Virus record (IMG/VR): IMGVR_UViG_3300022752_000025
Coordinates: 1 to 64,000 of that record
Direction: 5' to 3' (one strand)
Length of the DNA stretch: 64,000 nt
Source of the DNA: a virus
Part shown: piece after piece, positions 47,394 to 55,185 of the stretch
How positions within the stretch are numbered: position 1 is the first letter of the stretch
Layout: every line of letters begins with the position of its first letter
Notes under the pieces: model-generated
The model's database searches: none
Seen by the model: the letters and a program-made list of their open reading frames with translations, nothing else
What the model was told of the DNA's origin: nothing
Translations under genes and position numbers: made by a program

Positions 47394-47427
47394 ATAAAGA
47401 GCATACCACAAACTAAAATATCGTCAA
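47394..47427 (-). promoter_or_regulatory. 16/6 promoter cassette
   Basis: TTGACG, 16 nt, TATGCT, 6 nt, ATG at 47393. The TGA of the upstream gene lies inside TTGACG. Confidence 0.75.
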
Positions 47428-47600
47428 GACTTGCGTTTCTTTTTCTTTTTCTTGAACAGATTAAAGATATCACACTTATAATCATATAGCTTTCCACAAG
47501 CCCAATAAGTGCTATACATCGATATCCAAAGTACCAGAGCTAATCCTAAGACTCTTATTTCAGTAGATCCAATTAAATTTTCAGTTACAATTAATAGCAT
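47424..47600 (-). CDS. Small TM protein with basic tail
   Basis: 58 residues: one membrane segment ('VLGLALVLWISMYSTYWACG') and a Lys/Arg run at the C-terminus. Confidence 0.5.
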   Translation of the reverse strand: MLLIVTENLIGSTEIRVLGLALVLWISMYSTYWACGKLYDYKCDIFNLFKKKKKKRKS

Positions 47601-47604
47601 ATAT

Positions 47605-47775
47605 TTAAACCCTTGGTGTTAATCCTTTCACACGAATCTTGTCTAGAAGAATTTCCAATTGATCAATCACATCTTCGTGACCGTAACTTTGTCTGTGCTT
47701 AACCTCTGAAATCTTGTCTACAACACAATCTTGAATTAATCTCCACTCATCTAGAGATAGGTTATTTTGCTTCAT
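47605..47775 (-). CDS. Small helical protein
   Basis: 56 residues, amphipathic helices ('WRLIQDCVVDKISEVKHRQS'). Probably co-transcribed with its neighbours. Confidence 0.55.
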   Translation of the reverse strand: MKQNNLSLDEWRLIQDCVVDKISEVKHRQSYGHEDVIDQLEILLDKIRVKGLTPRV

Positions 47776-47789
47776 TTGATTAGTTTATT

Positions 47790-48050
47790 TTATTTATTTA
47801 ACTTAGTCAATTTAATTTTTGTATATCTATTATAAGAACCAATTCTATTAATCTTATTTACAGATAGATGTTTCTTATTTCGCTTCTTAAAAGTCTTATA
47901 TCTTTTCTTTATTTTTTGTTTCTTATTTAGCCAATAATGAATAGGCGTTGTGTCTACATAGTAATATTTCGCATAAAGGTATTTATAAATAGGAATAATA
48001 CTAATTAGCCCCGCACTAATTAAAAAAGCATAAGCATATATTTGGTTCAT
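47790..48050 (-). CDS. TM protein with long basic tail
   Basis: 86 residues: N-terminal membrane helix ('YAFLISAGLISIIPIYKYLY'), then a Lys/Arg/Tyr-rich tail that may face the nucleic acids. Function is unknown. Confidence 0.55.
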   Translation of the reverse strand: MNQIYAYAFLISAGLISIIPIYKYLYAKYYYVDTTPIHYWLNKKQKIKKRYKTFKKRNKKHLSVNKINRIGSYNRYTKIKLTKLNK

Positions 48051-48052
48051 AT

Positions 48053-48289
48053 TTAATAATTCTGCTCTAGTTTATTTAATATGTCAAGGACTATTTTTTT
48101 ATTTTCATCTAGTAAATTATTAGAGTATTTATTTAATAAATGTTGAATAGTATCATTCCTAAAACATTTCATAATATTTAAGTTCATTTCATAAGGCATA
48201 TTTTTGCTTTTCCACTCAGTATCTAAACAATAATAAAGATAAGCTAATTCATCTTCATTTAATGCTTTTATTTGATTGTTATTTATCAT
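48053..48289 (-). CDS. Small helical protein
   Basis: 78 residues, Leu/Asn-rich helices ('NEDELAYLYYCLDTEWKSKN'). Overlaps the upstream stop by 1 nt. Confidence 0.55.
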   Translation of the reverse strand: MINNNQIKALNEDELAYLYYCLDTEWKSKNMPYEMNLNIMKCFRNDTIQHLLNKYSNNLLDENKKIVLDILNKLEQNY

Positions 48290-48435
48290 TATTTAGTTAT
48301 TTCGTATTCTTTTATTAGTTTATTTATTTTAGGATTCTTATTTATTTCTTTTATTTCGGCCACTAATTTTAGTAATCTATCTATTGTTCTTTGATAATCT
48401 ATTATAGTATCTGATATGTCTCTTAAACTAGGCAT
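48289..48435 (-). CDS. Small coiled-coil protein
   Basis: 48 residues, Ile/Lys-rich ('TIIDYQRTIDRLLKLVAEIK'). It is preceded by a structured 85-nt leader rather than a leaderless start. Confidence 0.5.
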   Translation of the reverse strand: MPSLRDISDTIIDYQRTIDRLLKLVAEIKEINKNPKINKLIKEYEITK

Positions 48436-48439
48436 AAGG

Positions 48440-48525
48440 AGATGGTTTTCGTGATTGTGAAGGGGTCGAAAGCAATCACAGGATTACCACAAACCTTGGG
48501 TTTCACGGTTTAATCTAATATACTC
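48440..48525 (-). ncRNA. Structured 5' leader (possible cis-regulator)
   Basis: TTGACT, 16-17 nt and TATATT (48527-48544) predict a start near 48520. The leader holds an AAACC/GGTTT hairpin and a 7-bp GTGATTG/CAATCAC hairpin, GC-richer than the surroundings, right before a gene with no Shine-Dalgarno site. Could be a riboswitch-like or sRNA element. Confidence 0.4.
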
Positions 48526-48580
48526 TAAATATATTATTTAGTCAATAAAATAACGCAAATATCCCTAAAAGGATAAAAAA

Positions 48581-49018
48581 CTATTTAAAATAATCTATAT
48601 TATCTTTTGCTTTATTAGTTAGTTTCCATCCAAATAAAGAACTAAAATACTTTAAATTTAAATCGGCGTTATTTATTTTATTAGTTTTATTAAATGTTTT
48701 TTCATTCTCTGCATAAGCAAAGTATCTATTAATAGCTAATAAACTATAATCTCCAATAGCTAAACCATACTCTGTTTCACTAGGTTTAATACATACAAAT
48801 TTATTGTTATATTTAATAGAATAGTAATAGTTTTTATCTTCTATTATTATGATATATTCATTTAGCAAATCATCATATACTCTTGAAATAATATTAGTTA
48901 TTTTTAGTTTATTTTTGTATTTTAAGTATAGGTCATCTGATACTATTACCCAATCTTTTAATATATAAGTAGGATTCTTTAGTTTATTGTAGTATTCGTA
49001 TAATTTATCTGCTTTCAT
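48581..49018 (-). CDS. Phage protein of unknown function
   Basis: 145 residues, Tyr/Lys/Asn-rich, beta then helical ('VCIKPSETEYGLAIGDYSLLAINRYFAYA'). TATAGT lies close to the ATG. No family is recognised. Confidence 0.6.
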   Translation of the reverse strand: MKADKLYEYYNKLKNPTYILKDWVIVSDDLYLKYKNKLKITNIISRVYDDLLNEYIIIIEDKNYYYSIKYNNKFVCIKPSETEYGLAIGDYSLLAINRYFAYAENEKTFNKTNKINNADLNLKYFSSLFGWKLTNKAKDNIDYFK

Positions 49019-49094
49019 CTATACTATATACTAGGTAATATAATAAAAAAATATTATTTATTTTACTTGACTTATTTGTATATATAAATTATCG

Positions 49095-49319
49095 TCAAAC
49101 CCACTTAATACCTTTATATTTATCTTTTTTATTGTTTTCTTTAATGGTATTTATGCTATTTAACAGAGTATCTTTCATATACAAGTAAAAATAAACCAAA
49201 AGCAAAGGAATAGATAAGCCTATAAACATCAATATTCCTAACAATAAGATAAAAGGCTTAAATTCATACCCTTTTAAACTCATTTCTATACCTAATAAAG
49301 ACCTAAATGCTTTTTTCAT
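49095..49319 (-). CDS. Small TM protein
   Basis: 74 residues with a strong membrane segment ('ILLLGILMFIGLSIPLLLVYFYL') and charged ends. Confidence 0.6.
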   Translation of the reverse strand: MKKAFRSLLGIEMSLKGYEFKPFILLLGILMFIGLSIPLLLVYFYLYMKDTLLNSINTIKENNKKDKYKGIKWV

Positions 49320-49339
49320 AGTTCTTTTTAATATATGCT

Positions 49340-49504
49340 TTATCTTTCGCCTCTCTTTTTAATATACTCTCTAATATTCTTTAAAGCAAGCAGTATTTTG
49401 ACCGAAAGACCAAAAACAACCAATCCAATCAATGTCATTATACCAGAAAATAATAAGAATAGCCCCAAGATCAAAAAGTTATCTGTTCCAAAATAAAAAT
49501 ACAT
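49340..49504 (-). CDS. Two-TM small protein
   Basis: 54 residues, hydrophobic ('NFLILGLFLLFSGIMTLIGL') with a basic C-terminus. First of a train of small membrane peptides. Confidence 0.5.
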   Translation of the reverse strand: MYFYFGTDNFLILGLFLLFSGIMTLIGLVVFGLSVKILLALKNIREYIKKRGER

Positions 49505-49506
49505 AT

Positions 49507-49575
49507 CTATTCCCCATAATTAGTATAAAGATACGCTATAATTATTAATGCTATAATTGCAAATAAAATATTCAT
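49507..49575 (-). CDS. Single-TM micropeptide
   Basis: 22 residues, one helix (MNILFAIIALIIIAYLY). Starts within the ATGA of the preceding gene. Confidence 0.4.
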   Translation of the reverse strand: MNILFAIIALIIIAYLYTNYGE

Positions 49576-49649
49576 TTATTTATATAGCTAAAAACTAATA
49601 TAAAAGTCAAGCAAGTTGCTAATCCTAATAAAGTATATAATTCGTTCAT
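49572..49649 (-). CDS. Single-TM micropeptide
   Basis: 25 residues ('LLGLATCLTFILVFSYI'). ATGA overlap at both ends. Confidence 0.4.
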   Translation of the reverse strand: MNELYTLLGLATCLTFILVFSYINK

Positions 49650-49729
49650 ATTTTATCTCTATAAAAGAAAGCTATGCCCCAACAAGTTAAGGTAATAACT
49701 CCAAAAAACATCATAACTGAAAAGCTCAT
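49646..49729 (-). CDS. Single-TM micropeptide
   Basis: 27 residues ('MMFFGVITLTCWGIAFFY'). ATGA overlap at both ends. Confidence 0.4.
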   Translation of the reverse strand: MSFSVMMFFGVITLTCWGIAFFYRDKI

Positions 49730-49857
49730 ATTTTCTTTAGTATATCCTTTATATCTTTTTTTGAAAAGCCAAAACTTAATATTTTACTTAATACTGCTAT
49801 AAGATAGTTCTTTTCTGTTTTCTTCATTTTTTTGGCTTTCTTTTTAAATTTAGCCAT
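49726..49857 (-). CDS. Small basic peptide
   Basis: 43 residues, Lys-rich with a hydrophobic centre ('LIAVLSKILSFGF'). First gene of the ATGA-coupled train. Confidence 0.45.
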   Translation of the reverse strand: MAKFKKKAKKMKKTEKNYLIAVLSKILSFGFSKKDIKDILKKI

Positions 49858-49882
49858 TTTTTACCTCGCCCAAGCCTCGTAT

Positions 49883-50104
49883 TTATTCATACCCCGCTTT
49901 TCTATCATTTTCTTCCTCATCGGCATTTTCTCGCCTATAATCTTCAACCTCTGCTTCAATATCATCACTAGGCATATATTCAAAAAGAAGATCAATAAGA
50001 TCACTTACTGCCATATCATTATACAATTCATATATATAATTCTGTTCTTCATCAGAGCAAGTTTCAAGAAATTCTATTGCAGTTTTAACTCTAGGTTTGC
50101 TCAT
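49883..50104 (-). CDS. Acidic small protein
   Basis: 73 residues, acidic ('SDLIDLLFEYMPSDDIEAEVED'). Overlaps the preceding gene by 4 nt. Confidence 0.6.
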   Translation of the reverse strand: MSKPRVKTAIEFLETCSDEEQNYIYELYNDMAVSDLIDLLFEYMPSDDIEAEVEDYRRENADEEENDRKAGYE

Positions 50105-50259
50105 TTTTTACTCCTAATATACTTAATAATATCTTTAATACCATCTTGAGTCAAAGGTAATTGTTTATTTTGAGCATCCTCATAAGCCATATCAAGATAA
50201 GAAAGAAGCATCTTCTTTTGCTCTTTAGTAAGATTAATAGCGATTTTATCTGCTTTCAT
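50101..50259 (-). CDS. Small helical protein
   Basis: 52 residues ('KADKIAINLTKEQKKMLLSY'). Overlaps both neighbours. Confidence 0.55.
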   Translation of the reverse strand: MKADKIAINLTKEQKKMLLSYLDMAYEDAQNKQLPLTQDGIKDIIKYIRSKK

Positions 50260-50392
50260 TGTTTAATGTTTCTATTATTTTATCTATTTCTGAATGAAAT
50301 GCAACAAAATTATAATTTATTTTTTTACCTTGTGATAGTAAAAGATAGGTTTTAATTATTTCTGCTTCTCTGTCAGATATTTCTATTTTCAC
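50246..50392 (-). CDS. Small protein (GTG start)
   Basis: 48 residues. The GTG overlaps the upstream stop (GTGA) and no ATG is available. Helical, 'ISDREAEIIKTYLLLSQGKK'. Confidence 0.5.
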   Translation of the reverse strand: MKIEISDREAEIIKTYLLLSQGKKINYNFVAFHSEIDKIIETLNNESR

Positions 50393-50640
50393 GATTCACA
50401 AGTTTGTTCTTCATTAATATATTCAGCTAAATTGCTATCAATCTGCTCTGAAATACTTTGTTCTTCGCTCTCAGTATCTACCATCTCACAAGCATCAATA
50501 AATTGTCTATTAGTAAATTCAACATCCTCATATTTTGCTTCAACTTCATCTTTAAGGATAATTAAAGCAAACAAGGGGTCATTAGGTTTTAAATAGGTTT
50601 TAAGCCACTTTTCTAGTTCTTTTCTTGTATAAATTTGCAT
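50389..50640 (-). CDS. Acidic small protein
   Basis: 83 residues, alternating acidic helices ('ELEKWLKTYLKPNDPLFALI'; tail EEQTCES). Confidence 0.6.
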   Translation of the reverse strand: MQIYTRKELEKWLKTYLKPNDPLFALIILKDEVEAKYEDVEFTNRQFIDACEMVDTESEEQSISEQIDSNLAEYINEEQTCES

Positions 50641-50643
50641 AAA

Positions 50644-50937
50644 CTACATTATGTTTGCTTTTGATATTGGGTCAAGAACAAAATGCACAGCTTCTTCACG
50701 AACATACCATTCCCAAGGAGTTTCACTTCTATTAACTATAACACGATAATGTTCACTATTAGGAACGCCAGCAATTTTACCATAGAATTGAGTCCCATCT
50801 TCTGTTTGAAACATAACTTCTTTATCAATATTTCTTTCCATTACTAGCATTTTTGCCTCATCATTTGTATGAGTATCTGCTGTTTGCGGATATTTAGCAT
50901 CATAATCTAATGGGTTTGCATTAACAAAATGGCTCAT
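50644..50937 (-). CDS. Phage protein of unknown function
   Basis: 97 residues, with an Ig- or SH3-like beta part ('[22 protein letters not shown]'). Overlaps the MazG gene stop. Confidence 0.6.
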   Translation of the reverse strand: MSHFVNANPLDYDAKYPQTADTHTNDEAKMLVMERNIDKEVMFQTEDGTQFYGKIAGVPNSEHYRVIVNRSETPWEWYVREEAVHFVLDPISKANIM

Positions 50938-51269
50938 CTGTTATCTCCACTTCCTTTTATTTTGCCTCTTTTTAACCTATCTGCAAGTTTATTTAAATTA
51001 GATTTTGCAACATCTTCAAGACCTACCCCAAGTTCATCGGCTATATTAGCACAATACCAGAGAACATCACCAAGTTCAGCATAAATGTCTGCTTTAGCTT
51101 CTTTGGTGAGTTTCCCATCGTTATCTCGCATTATTTTTTTGACTTTATTAGCGATCTCACCAGCTTCGCCAACAAGACCTAAAGTAGTATAGTATAAGCC
51201 TTGATTCTTAAACTTTCTTGGATAAAAAGCGGTTCTACTAGCATTAGTTTGATAGTTATTAAAAGTCAT
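50934..51269 (-). CDS. MazG-like nucleotide pyrophosphohydrolase
   Basis: 111 residues. '[25 protein letters not shown]' holds the metal-binding GExxE pattern and '[19 protein letters not shown]' the second helix of the MazG fold. Enzymes of this type remove diphosphate from NTPs and are thought to adjust nucleotide or alarmone pools during phage growth. Confidence 0.85.
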   Translation of the reverse strand: MTFNNYQTNASRTAFYPRKFKNQGLYYTTLGLVGEAGEIANKVKKIMRDNDGKLTKEAKADIYAELGDVLWYCANIADELGVGLEDVAKSNLNKLADRLKRGKIKGSGDNR

Positions 51270-51490
51270 TTCTTTTTCTTATTCTTTTTAGCGATTTCTT
51301 CTGCAAGTTCTAAACCTTTTAAAAGAGCATAATTAAATCCAATATTAATAAACTGGTCATCTGTAATAACTTGCTTGCCAAGATCAAGAAAATAAGTTCT
51401 ATTATGATCGCTCATATCTACATCAACATCATAAACATTCTTCTTTTTAAATTTGCCGATTTTAAGATAGCTTGGGTCATTCTTTTTCAT
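51266..51490 (-). CDS. Small phage protein
   Basis: 74 residues from the ATG at 51490; the longer frame overlaps another gene. '[20 protein letters not shown]' then a Lys-rich tail. ATGA-type overlap with MazG. Confidence 0.6.
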   Translation of the reverse strand: MKKNDPSYLKIGKFKKKNVYDVDVDMSDHNRTYFLDLGKQVITDDQFINIGFNYALLKGLELAEEIAKKNKKKK

Positions 51491-51683
51491 AGTTTTCCTT
51501 TTCTTTGATTGCTTCAATTCTCTCCAAATAGAAACCGCATCCACGAAGAAACTCCGTAAATCTTTCACAGATTTCCTCAATATTCCATTCATTACATTCA
51601 AGAGTATTAACGATTTCTTTGCCTTCGTTATGCCACTTGTAATTGAATTTAAATCTATGATTGTTCACTCTATGATTGTTCAC
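51477..51683 (-). CDS. Small phage protein
   Basis: 68 residues. N-terminus 'NNHRVNNHRFKFNYKWHNEG' is basic, the C-terminus acidic with a Cys. Overlaps neighbours at both ends. Confidence 0.55.
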   Translation of the reverse strand: MNNHRVNNHRFKFNYKWHNEGKEIVNTLECNEWNIEEICERFTEFLRGCGFYLERIEAIKEKENYEKE

Positions 51684-51883
51684 GCTCTTATTTTCCTCTT
51701 TTTTCCATCTCTTGTCAATAATAATTTACTCCGCATTTTTTCAAATTTTTTAATTACAATAGGATTCTCTGTATTTCTTAATGCCATATCTAAAGCGTAA
51801 ATTAATGCTATCTTATCGTCAGAACCTAACTGATAAAGTTCTGGAGTTATACGAAAATTACTCATTTTAATATTTTGTGCCAA
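51680..51883 (-). CDS. Small helical protein
   Basis: 67 residues ('ALIYALDMALRNTENPIVIK'), basic C-terminus. Operon member by overlap. Confidence 0.55.
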   Translation of the reverse strand: MAQNIKMSNFRITPELYQLGSDDKIALIYALDMALRNTENPIVIKKFEKMRSKLLLTRDGKKRKIRA

Positions 51884-52103
51884 ACACTTTCACATTTGCA
51901 TTGGGGTCATTATAACCATTATCCATAGTATTATATTTGCTATTATAAAAACCTTGGTCATCTTCATTCATACCAACAGGAAACCAACCTTCTTGCTCTT
52001 TAACCTTGCCTACATTCGCACATCCAATAAAAAAGAATGTAAGAAGAATCCAAGCAATTACAACCATAACAAAAGCAACTGCTTTGCGAAAATTAAACGC
52101 CAT
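51867..52103 (-). CDS. Small lipoprotein
   Basis: 78 residues with a lipobox 'LTFFFIGCANV' after a basic N-terminus and membrane segment. Anchored to the membrane in the periplasm. Confidence 0.65.
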   Translation of the reverse strand: MAFNFRKAVAFVMVVIAWILLTFFFIGCANVGKVKEQEGWFPVGMNEDDQGFYNSKYNTMDNGYNDPNANVKVFGTKY

Positions 52104-52239
52104 CTCTTAATCCAACGCTTTCCATTATTGTTTTATTTTCTTTTACTTTAATAGTTTCTGATACATTTAACCTTGCATCTTGACAAGGAGAAAAATTACA
52201 AAACCACGCTATAAAAAATAAATCTATTGGCGACCACAT
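52093..52239 (-). CDS. Small protein with hydrophobic N-terminus
   Basis: 48 residues: 'MWSPIDLFFIAWFCNFSPC' could be a signal or membrane segment, followed by a charged region. Overlaps the lipoprotein gene. Confidence 0.5.
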   Translation of the reverse strand: MWSPIDLFFIAWFCNFSPCQDARLNVSETIKVKENKTIMESVGLRDGV

Positions 52240-52275
52240 ATTTTATATATATATTAAATTTAAATTTATAGCAAA

Positions 52276-52491
52276 TTATTTTTTAAACTTTTTTCTAAAT
52301 ACCTCTTTACGCTCTTGACGAGTTTGCTTGTCCTCTATGATAACCTTACCATTAATAATATTATTTAACCAACGCATTGTAGGTAAAGATTTTGCGTATG
52401 CTTGTCCTACAAGCGGAAGTAATCTGTCATACGCTTCTTTTGCTGTAATCTTTTTTGATTTAACAGATTGTTTTGTTTGTAATGTTGTCAT
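52276..52491 (-). CDS. Small basic protein
   Basis: 71 residues, Lys/Arg-rich ('TRQERKEVFRKKFKK' tail) with a hydrophobic core. May bind nucleic acids. Confidence 0.55.
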   Translation of the reverse strand: MTTLQTKQSVKSKKITAKEAYDRLLPLVGQAYAKSLPTMRWLNNIINGKVIIEDKQTRQERKEVFRKKFKK

Positions 52492-52510
52492 AGTTTTTAA
52501 AATATAAATA

Positions 52511-52536
52511 GGGCATCGGGGATTAGCCCAATGCCC
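52511..52536 (-). terminator. Hairpin terminator candidate
   Basis: GGGCAT-c-GGG pairs with CCC-a-ATGCCC in the 54-nt gap after the 53-residue gene. The U-tract is weak. Confidence 0.6.
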
Positions 52537-52545
52537 TATTATTAA

Positions 52546-52707
52546 TTACTTGGCCGAAACAGAAACTACTTGACCACCAGTTTTATTAGCGAAACGCTTG
52601 CTGGCGATCTTAGCACCACGGAGAGTAGGGTAGCTCTTTGGAGCTACAACTACTTGCCCGCTGGTAGCTTTTACCGACCAAGTATATTGGGTTTGAGTTG
52701 TATTCAT
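52546..52707 (-). CDS. Small basic beta protein
   Basis: 53 residues ('WSVKATSGQVVVAPKSYPTL..GAKIASKRFAN'). Like a small nucleic-acid-binding beta protein. GC-richer than neighbours. TTGACA/TTAATA spacing gives a leaderless-type start. Confidence 0.6.
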   Translation of the reverse strand: MNTTQTQYTWSVKATSGQVVVAPKSYPTLRGAKIASKRFANKTGGQVVSVSAK

Positions 52708-52750
52708 ATTGTTATATTAATATATATTTTGATTAATGTCAATATATTAT

Positions 52751-52951
52751 TTAAGATTTTTTCTTAAATTTTTCTTCGGTAGGAGATTCCGAAACATCTT
52801 CTCTATTAAAGATTTTACTCTTTTTTGATCTAGGATTGGTCATTCTCATTTCTTTGCTACGCTTGAGATTGCCCCAAGGATTCATACCAGAGTTTTTAAT
52901 TGAATTAACAATCTTAAATACTTCTTTTAGTTCTTGTTTTGATAGTGCCAT
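52751..52951 (-). CDS. Small basic protein
   Basis: 66 residues, Lys/Ser/Asn-rich with an N-terminal helix. Confidence 0.5.
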   Translation of the reverse strand: MALSKQELKEVFKIVNSIKNSGMNPWGNLKRSKEMRMTNPRSKKSKIFNREDVSESPTEEKFKKKS

Positions 52952-52990
52952 AGTTAGTATATACTAACTGAATTTAAAATTTAGATCAAG

Positions 52991-53077
52991 TTATTTTTTA
53001 CAACGGCAACCAGAACAAGCACAACTTAATTTAATACCTAACAACCACTTAAACGCTTTTTTTAGTTTTTTTAACAC
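52991..53077 (-). CDS. Cys-rich micropeptide (GTG start)
   Basis: 28 residues, four cysteines at the end (CACSGCRC). Nested in the end of the 65-residue gene. Confidence 0.35.
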   Translation of the reverse strand: MLKKLKKAFKWLLGIKLSCACSGCRCKK

Positions 53078-53246
53078 TTTTCTTTTTGCTTTTCTTTTTT
53101 GGTTTAGCTTCTATTTCTTCTATAAGCTCAAATTCTTTATCAACATTTTTTAACTCTTTCCAAAGAGTATATTTATCTTGAACAGCCCAAACTGCATCTT
53201 CAATTTTCCATTTAATTGAATCAAAAATATTTAGGAGCCAGTTCAT
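53049..53246 (-). CDS. Small Lys-rich protein
   Basis: 65 residues. 'NIFDSIKWKIEDAVWAVQDKY' helix, then a Lys-only tail. Histone-like composition. Confidence 0.5.
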   Translation of the reverse strand: MNWLLNIFDSIKWKIEDAVWAVQDKYTLWKELKNVDKEFELIEEIEAKPKKKSKKKSVKKTKKSV

Positions 53247-53308
53247 ACTAGGCGAACCCCTAAAACACTACCGAGAGCAAAACATCCGAATAATATTAAA
53301 AGTTCCAT
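53243..53308 (-). CDS. Single-TM micropeptide
   Basis: 21 residues (MELLILFGCFALGSVLGVRL). ATGA overlap; a late-type motif lies 16 nt upstream. Confidence 0.4.
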   Translation of the reverse strand: MELLILFGCFALGSVLGVRLV

Positions 53309-53324
53309 AAAGTCCTTATTTCGT

Positions 53325-53331
53325 ATTACAC
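53325..53331 (-). promoter_or_regulatory. GTGTAAT motif
   Basis: Late-type motif upstream of the 21-residue peptide (ATG at 53308). Confidence 0.3.
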
Positions 53332-53535
53332 CTATTTTTTAGGCTTTTCATTATATTTTTTATTATGCTCTAAAACATCATCCAGATATTTATTAATCAT
53401 ATTTTTAATAGTTCGTTCTTTTTCGTGATCTTTATGAAAATAAGTTTTATCTAGTTTTAATAGTTCATCACGCCAATGATTTAAACTAGCTATATGCTCT
53501 GATAGGAATTGAATTTTAGGTTTCTTTGGTGGCAT
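53332..53535 (-). CDS. Small helical protein
   Basis: 67 residues, Lys-rich ('KPKIQFLSEHIASLNHWRDE'). Confidence 0.55.
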   Translation of the reverse strand: MPPKKPKIQFLSEHIASLNHWRDELLKLDKTYFHKDHEKERTIKNMINKYLDDVLEHNKKYNEKPKK

Positions 53536-53899
53536 TTTTTACCTCTTGCTTCCATTGTTTTACAATTTCTTCTGTATCAGATATATCATAATTATTATTA
53601 CTTCTTAAAAGATAAAATGTTTTTTCGCTAGATTCTATTCTATTAGATAATAATTTAAAGCCATCTTTTAATTCTTGCTTATCTCTAAAATAATGGCTTT
53701 GCATATACGGATTTTTTCCATTTTCTTCCATAATAGATTGTGTCAATAAATAACCACCATTTTGATCTTTTTGACAAAGAACAACATTTTTAAACTTATC
53801 TTTTGAATAAATATCAGCAAATTCTTTTGATAAATTTAAATGAAATATACAATTATGATAATAAATGCCAAAAAAACTAATACTATCATCAATAATCAT
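53516..53899 (-). CDS. Phage protein of unknown function
   Basis: 127 residues. A mixed alpha/beta sequence ('KFKNVVLCQKDQNGGYLLTQSI' then 'SSEKTFYLLRSNNNYDISDT'). No family recognised. Confidence 0.6.
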   Translation of the reverse strand: MIIDDSISFFGIYYHNCIFHLNLSKEFADIYSKDKFKNVVLCQKDQNGGYLLTQSIMEENGKNPYMQSHYFRDKQELKDGFKLLSNRIESSEKTFYLLRSNNNYDISDTEEIVKQWKQEVKNATKET

Positions 53900-53905
53900 T
53901 TAATA

Positions 53906-54385
53906 TTAGCCTTTATTATAAATCTTTACCTTCACTATTTTAGGATTATTATTGGCAAATTTCAAAGCATCTTTTTTATTCAAAAAGAAAATATCAATAA
54001 CAGGGTATTTACCTCCGCTTGCCTTTTTATTGATAACTGCTGTTCCAGTATCGTGAGCCACTCTAAAACCAAGATTAGGAATATAAATTCTACTAAAGTA
54101 TGGTATGATGCGAGGGTCTACTGCTACTGAAACATTAGGTTTAAGTGTCACGCCAGTAGAACTTTGGCGTTTTTGGCTCCAACCATCGGTATCACCACCC
54201 TTTGCCCAATAAGCAGTTATACGAACTTTAATTTCTTTTTTGGGAATCATAGACTTCACAAATTTTTCCACCATAGCGTCTTTAATAGTATTAAAGTTAT
54301 CTTTATTAGATGGTGCAGTAATTTCTGGTTTAAATAAAAACCAGATACCACACAAAAACACGGATAAACGGCATAGTATTTGCAT
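53906..54385 (-). CDS. 3D-domain protein (secreted)
   Basis: 159 residues. N-terminal hydrophobic export segment. The 3D motif is seen as 'VSVAVDPRIIPYFSRIYIP', 'AHDTGTAV' and 'YPVIDIFF', the three Asp of MltA/YocH-type domains. It probably acts on or binds peptidoglycan in the periplasm. Preceded by a leader with AGAGGA. Confidence 0.75.
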   Translation of the reverse strand: MQILCRLSVFLCGIWFLFKPEITAPSNKDNFNTIKDAMVEKFVKSMIPKKEIKVRITAYWAKGGDTDGWSQKRQSSTGVTLKPNVSVAVDPRIIPYFSRIYIPNLGFRVAHDTGTAVINKKASGGKYPVIDIFFLNKKDALKFANNNPKIVKVKIYNKG

Positions 54386-54553
54386 AACTTGTCCTCTTTG
54401 AATTAAATTTAATTTAAATTGGGGAAAATGTCAAGCCAGATTAGCTTCTTCTGGCGACCACTAGACTCCTGTTATAATTTTAGACTTCATAACAAATAGA
54501 TTACACCCATAACTCAGTATTTCTACTGAATTAAGGGTGGAATCGTATGATAG

Positions 54554-54730
54554 TTATTTCGTTACTAAGACCGAATTGCGGAGCTTGCTAGTCAATCTAC
54601 GCTTATCAAATGATCTCCAATGACGAGCGTGCTGATTAACCTTATCAAGAACCTTTGTTTCGCTAATGGTAAATGTGCCATCAGTATTATCGGTCATCTT
54701 AACAAAATATGTTTTTGGTCTAATTGCCAT
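54554..54730 (-). CDS. Small basic protein
   Basis: 58 residues ('KVNQHARHWRSFDKRRLTSK'), Arg/Lys-rich. TTGACA, 17 nt, TAATAT, 7 nt, ATG. The 168-nt gap after it has two hairpins (one a 7-bp TTCAGTA stem, one GCCAGA/TCTGGC) and no gene. Confidence 0.6.
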   Translation of the reverse strand: MAIRPKTYFVKMTDNTDGTFTISETKVLDKVNQHARHWRSFDKRRLTSKLRNSVLVTK

Positions 54731-54766
54731 AATGTTAATATTAGTTGATATTTAACTATTTGTCAA
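54731..54766 (-). promoter_or_regulatory. Promoter cassette
   Basis: TTGACA, 17 nt, TAATAT, 7 nt, ATG at 54730; its -35 lies in the deaminase C-terminus. Confidence 0.7.
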
Positions 54767-55165
54767 ATTTAATTTATCGAATTTACCTTGAATATTACTA
54801 AAATAAACATTTTTAAAATTTAATTGTTTAATCATATCACAACATCCACGGCAAGGAGCAGAAAAATCTAATACATTATTTCTATTAATTCTTGTATTTA
54901 CGAGAGTTAAGCCAGAGCAATCTTCTTCTCCGAGTTTAATAACTGCACTTAATTCACTATGAGTTCCAACAATATCAGAAATCTTTTCATTATTTTTATT
55001 AACATAATTGTATTTAAGATTAAGAGGATGAGTTTTCGGTGAATTTAATCCAATGCTTACAATACGATTTCTGTCCATAATAAAACTAAAGTGACGGCAA
55101 CGAAGATCAGCGTTATGTTTATTAATCAAAGCATAACTAACTTCAATTATTTTATTAAAGTTCAC
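54752..55165 (-). CDS. dCMP/cytidine deaminase-like protein
   Basis: 137 residues. Zinc site: 'GTHSELSAVIKLG' (HxE) and 'FSAPCRGCCDMIK' (PCxxC). Such enzymes convert dCMP or cytidine to the uracil form and rebalance nucleotide pools. Predicted to have the typical phage spacing. Confidence 0.78.
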   Translation of the reverse strand: MNFNKIIEVSYALINKHNADLRCRHFSFIMDRNRIVSIGLNSPKTHPLNLKYNYVNKNNEKISDIVGTHSELSAVIKLGEEDCSGLTLVNTRINRNNVLDFSAPCRGCCDMIKQLNFKNVYFSNIQGKFDKLNLTNS

Positions 55166-55185
55166 TATTTAAATTTAATTTAAAT

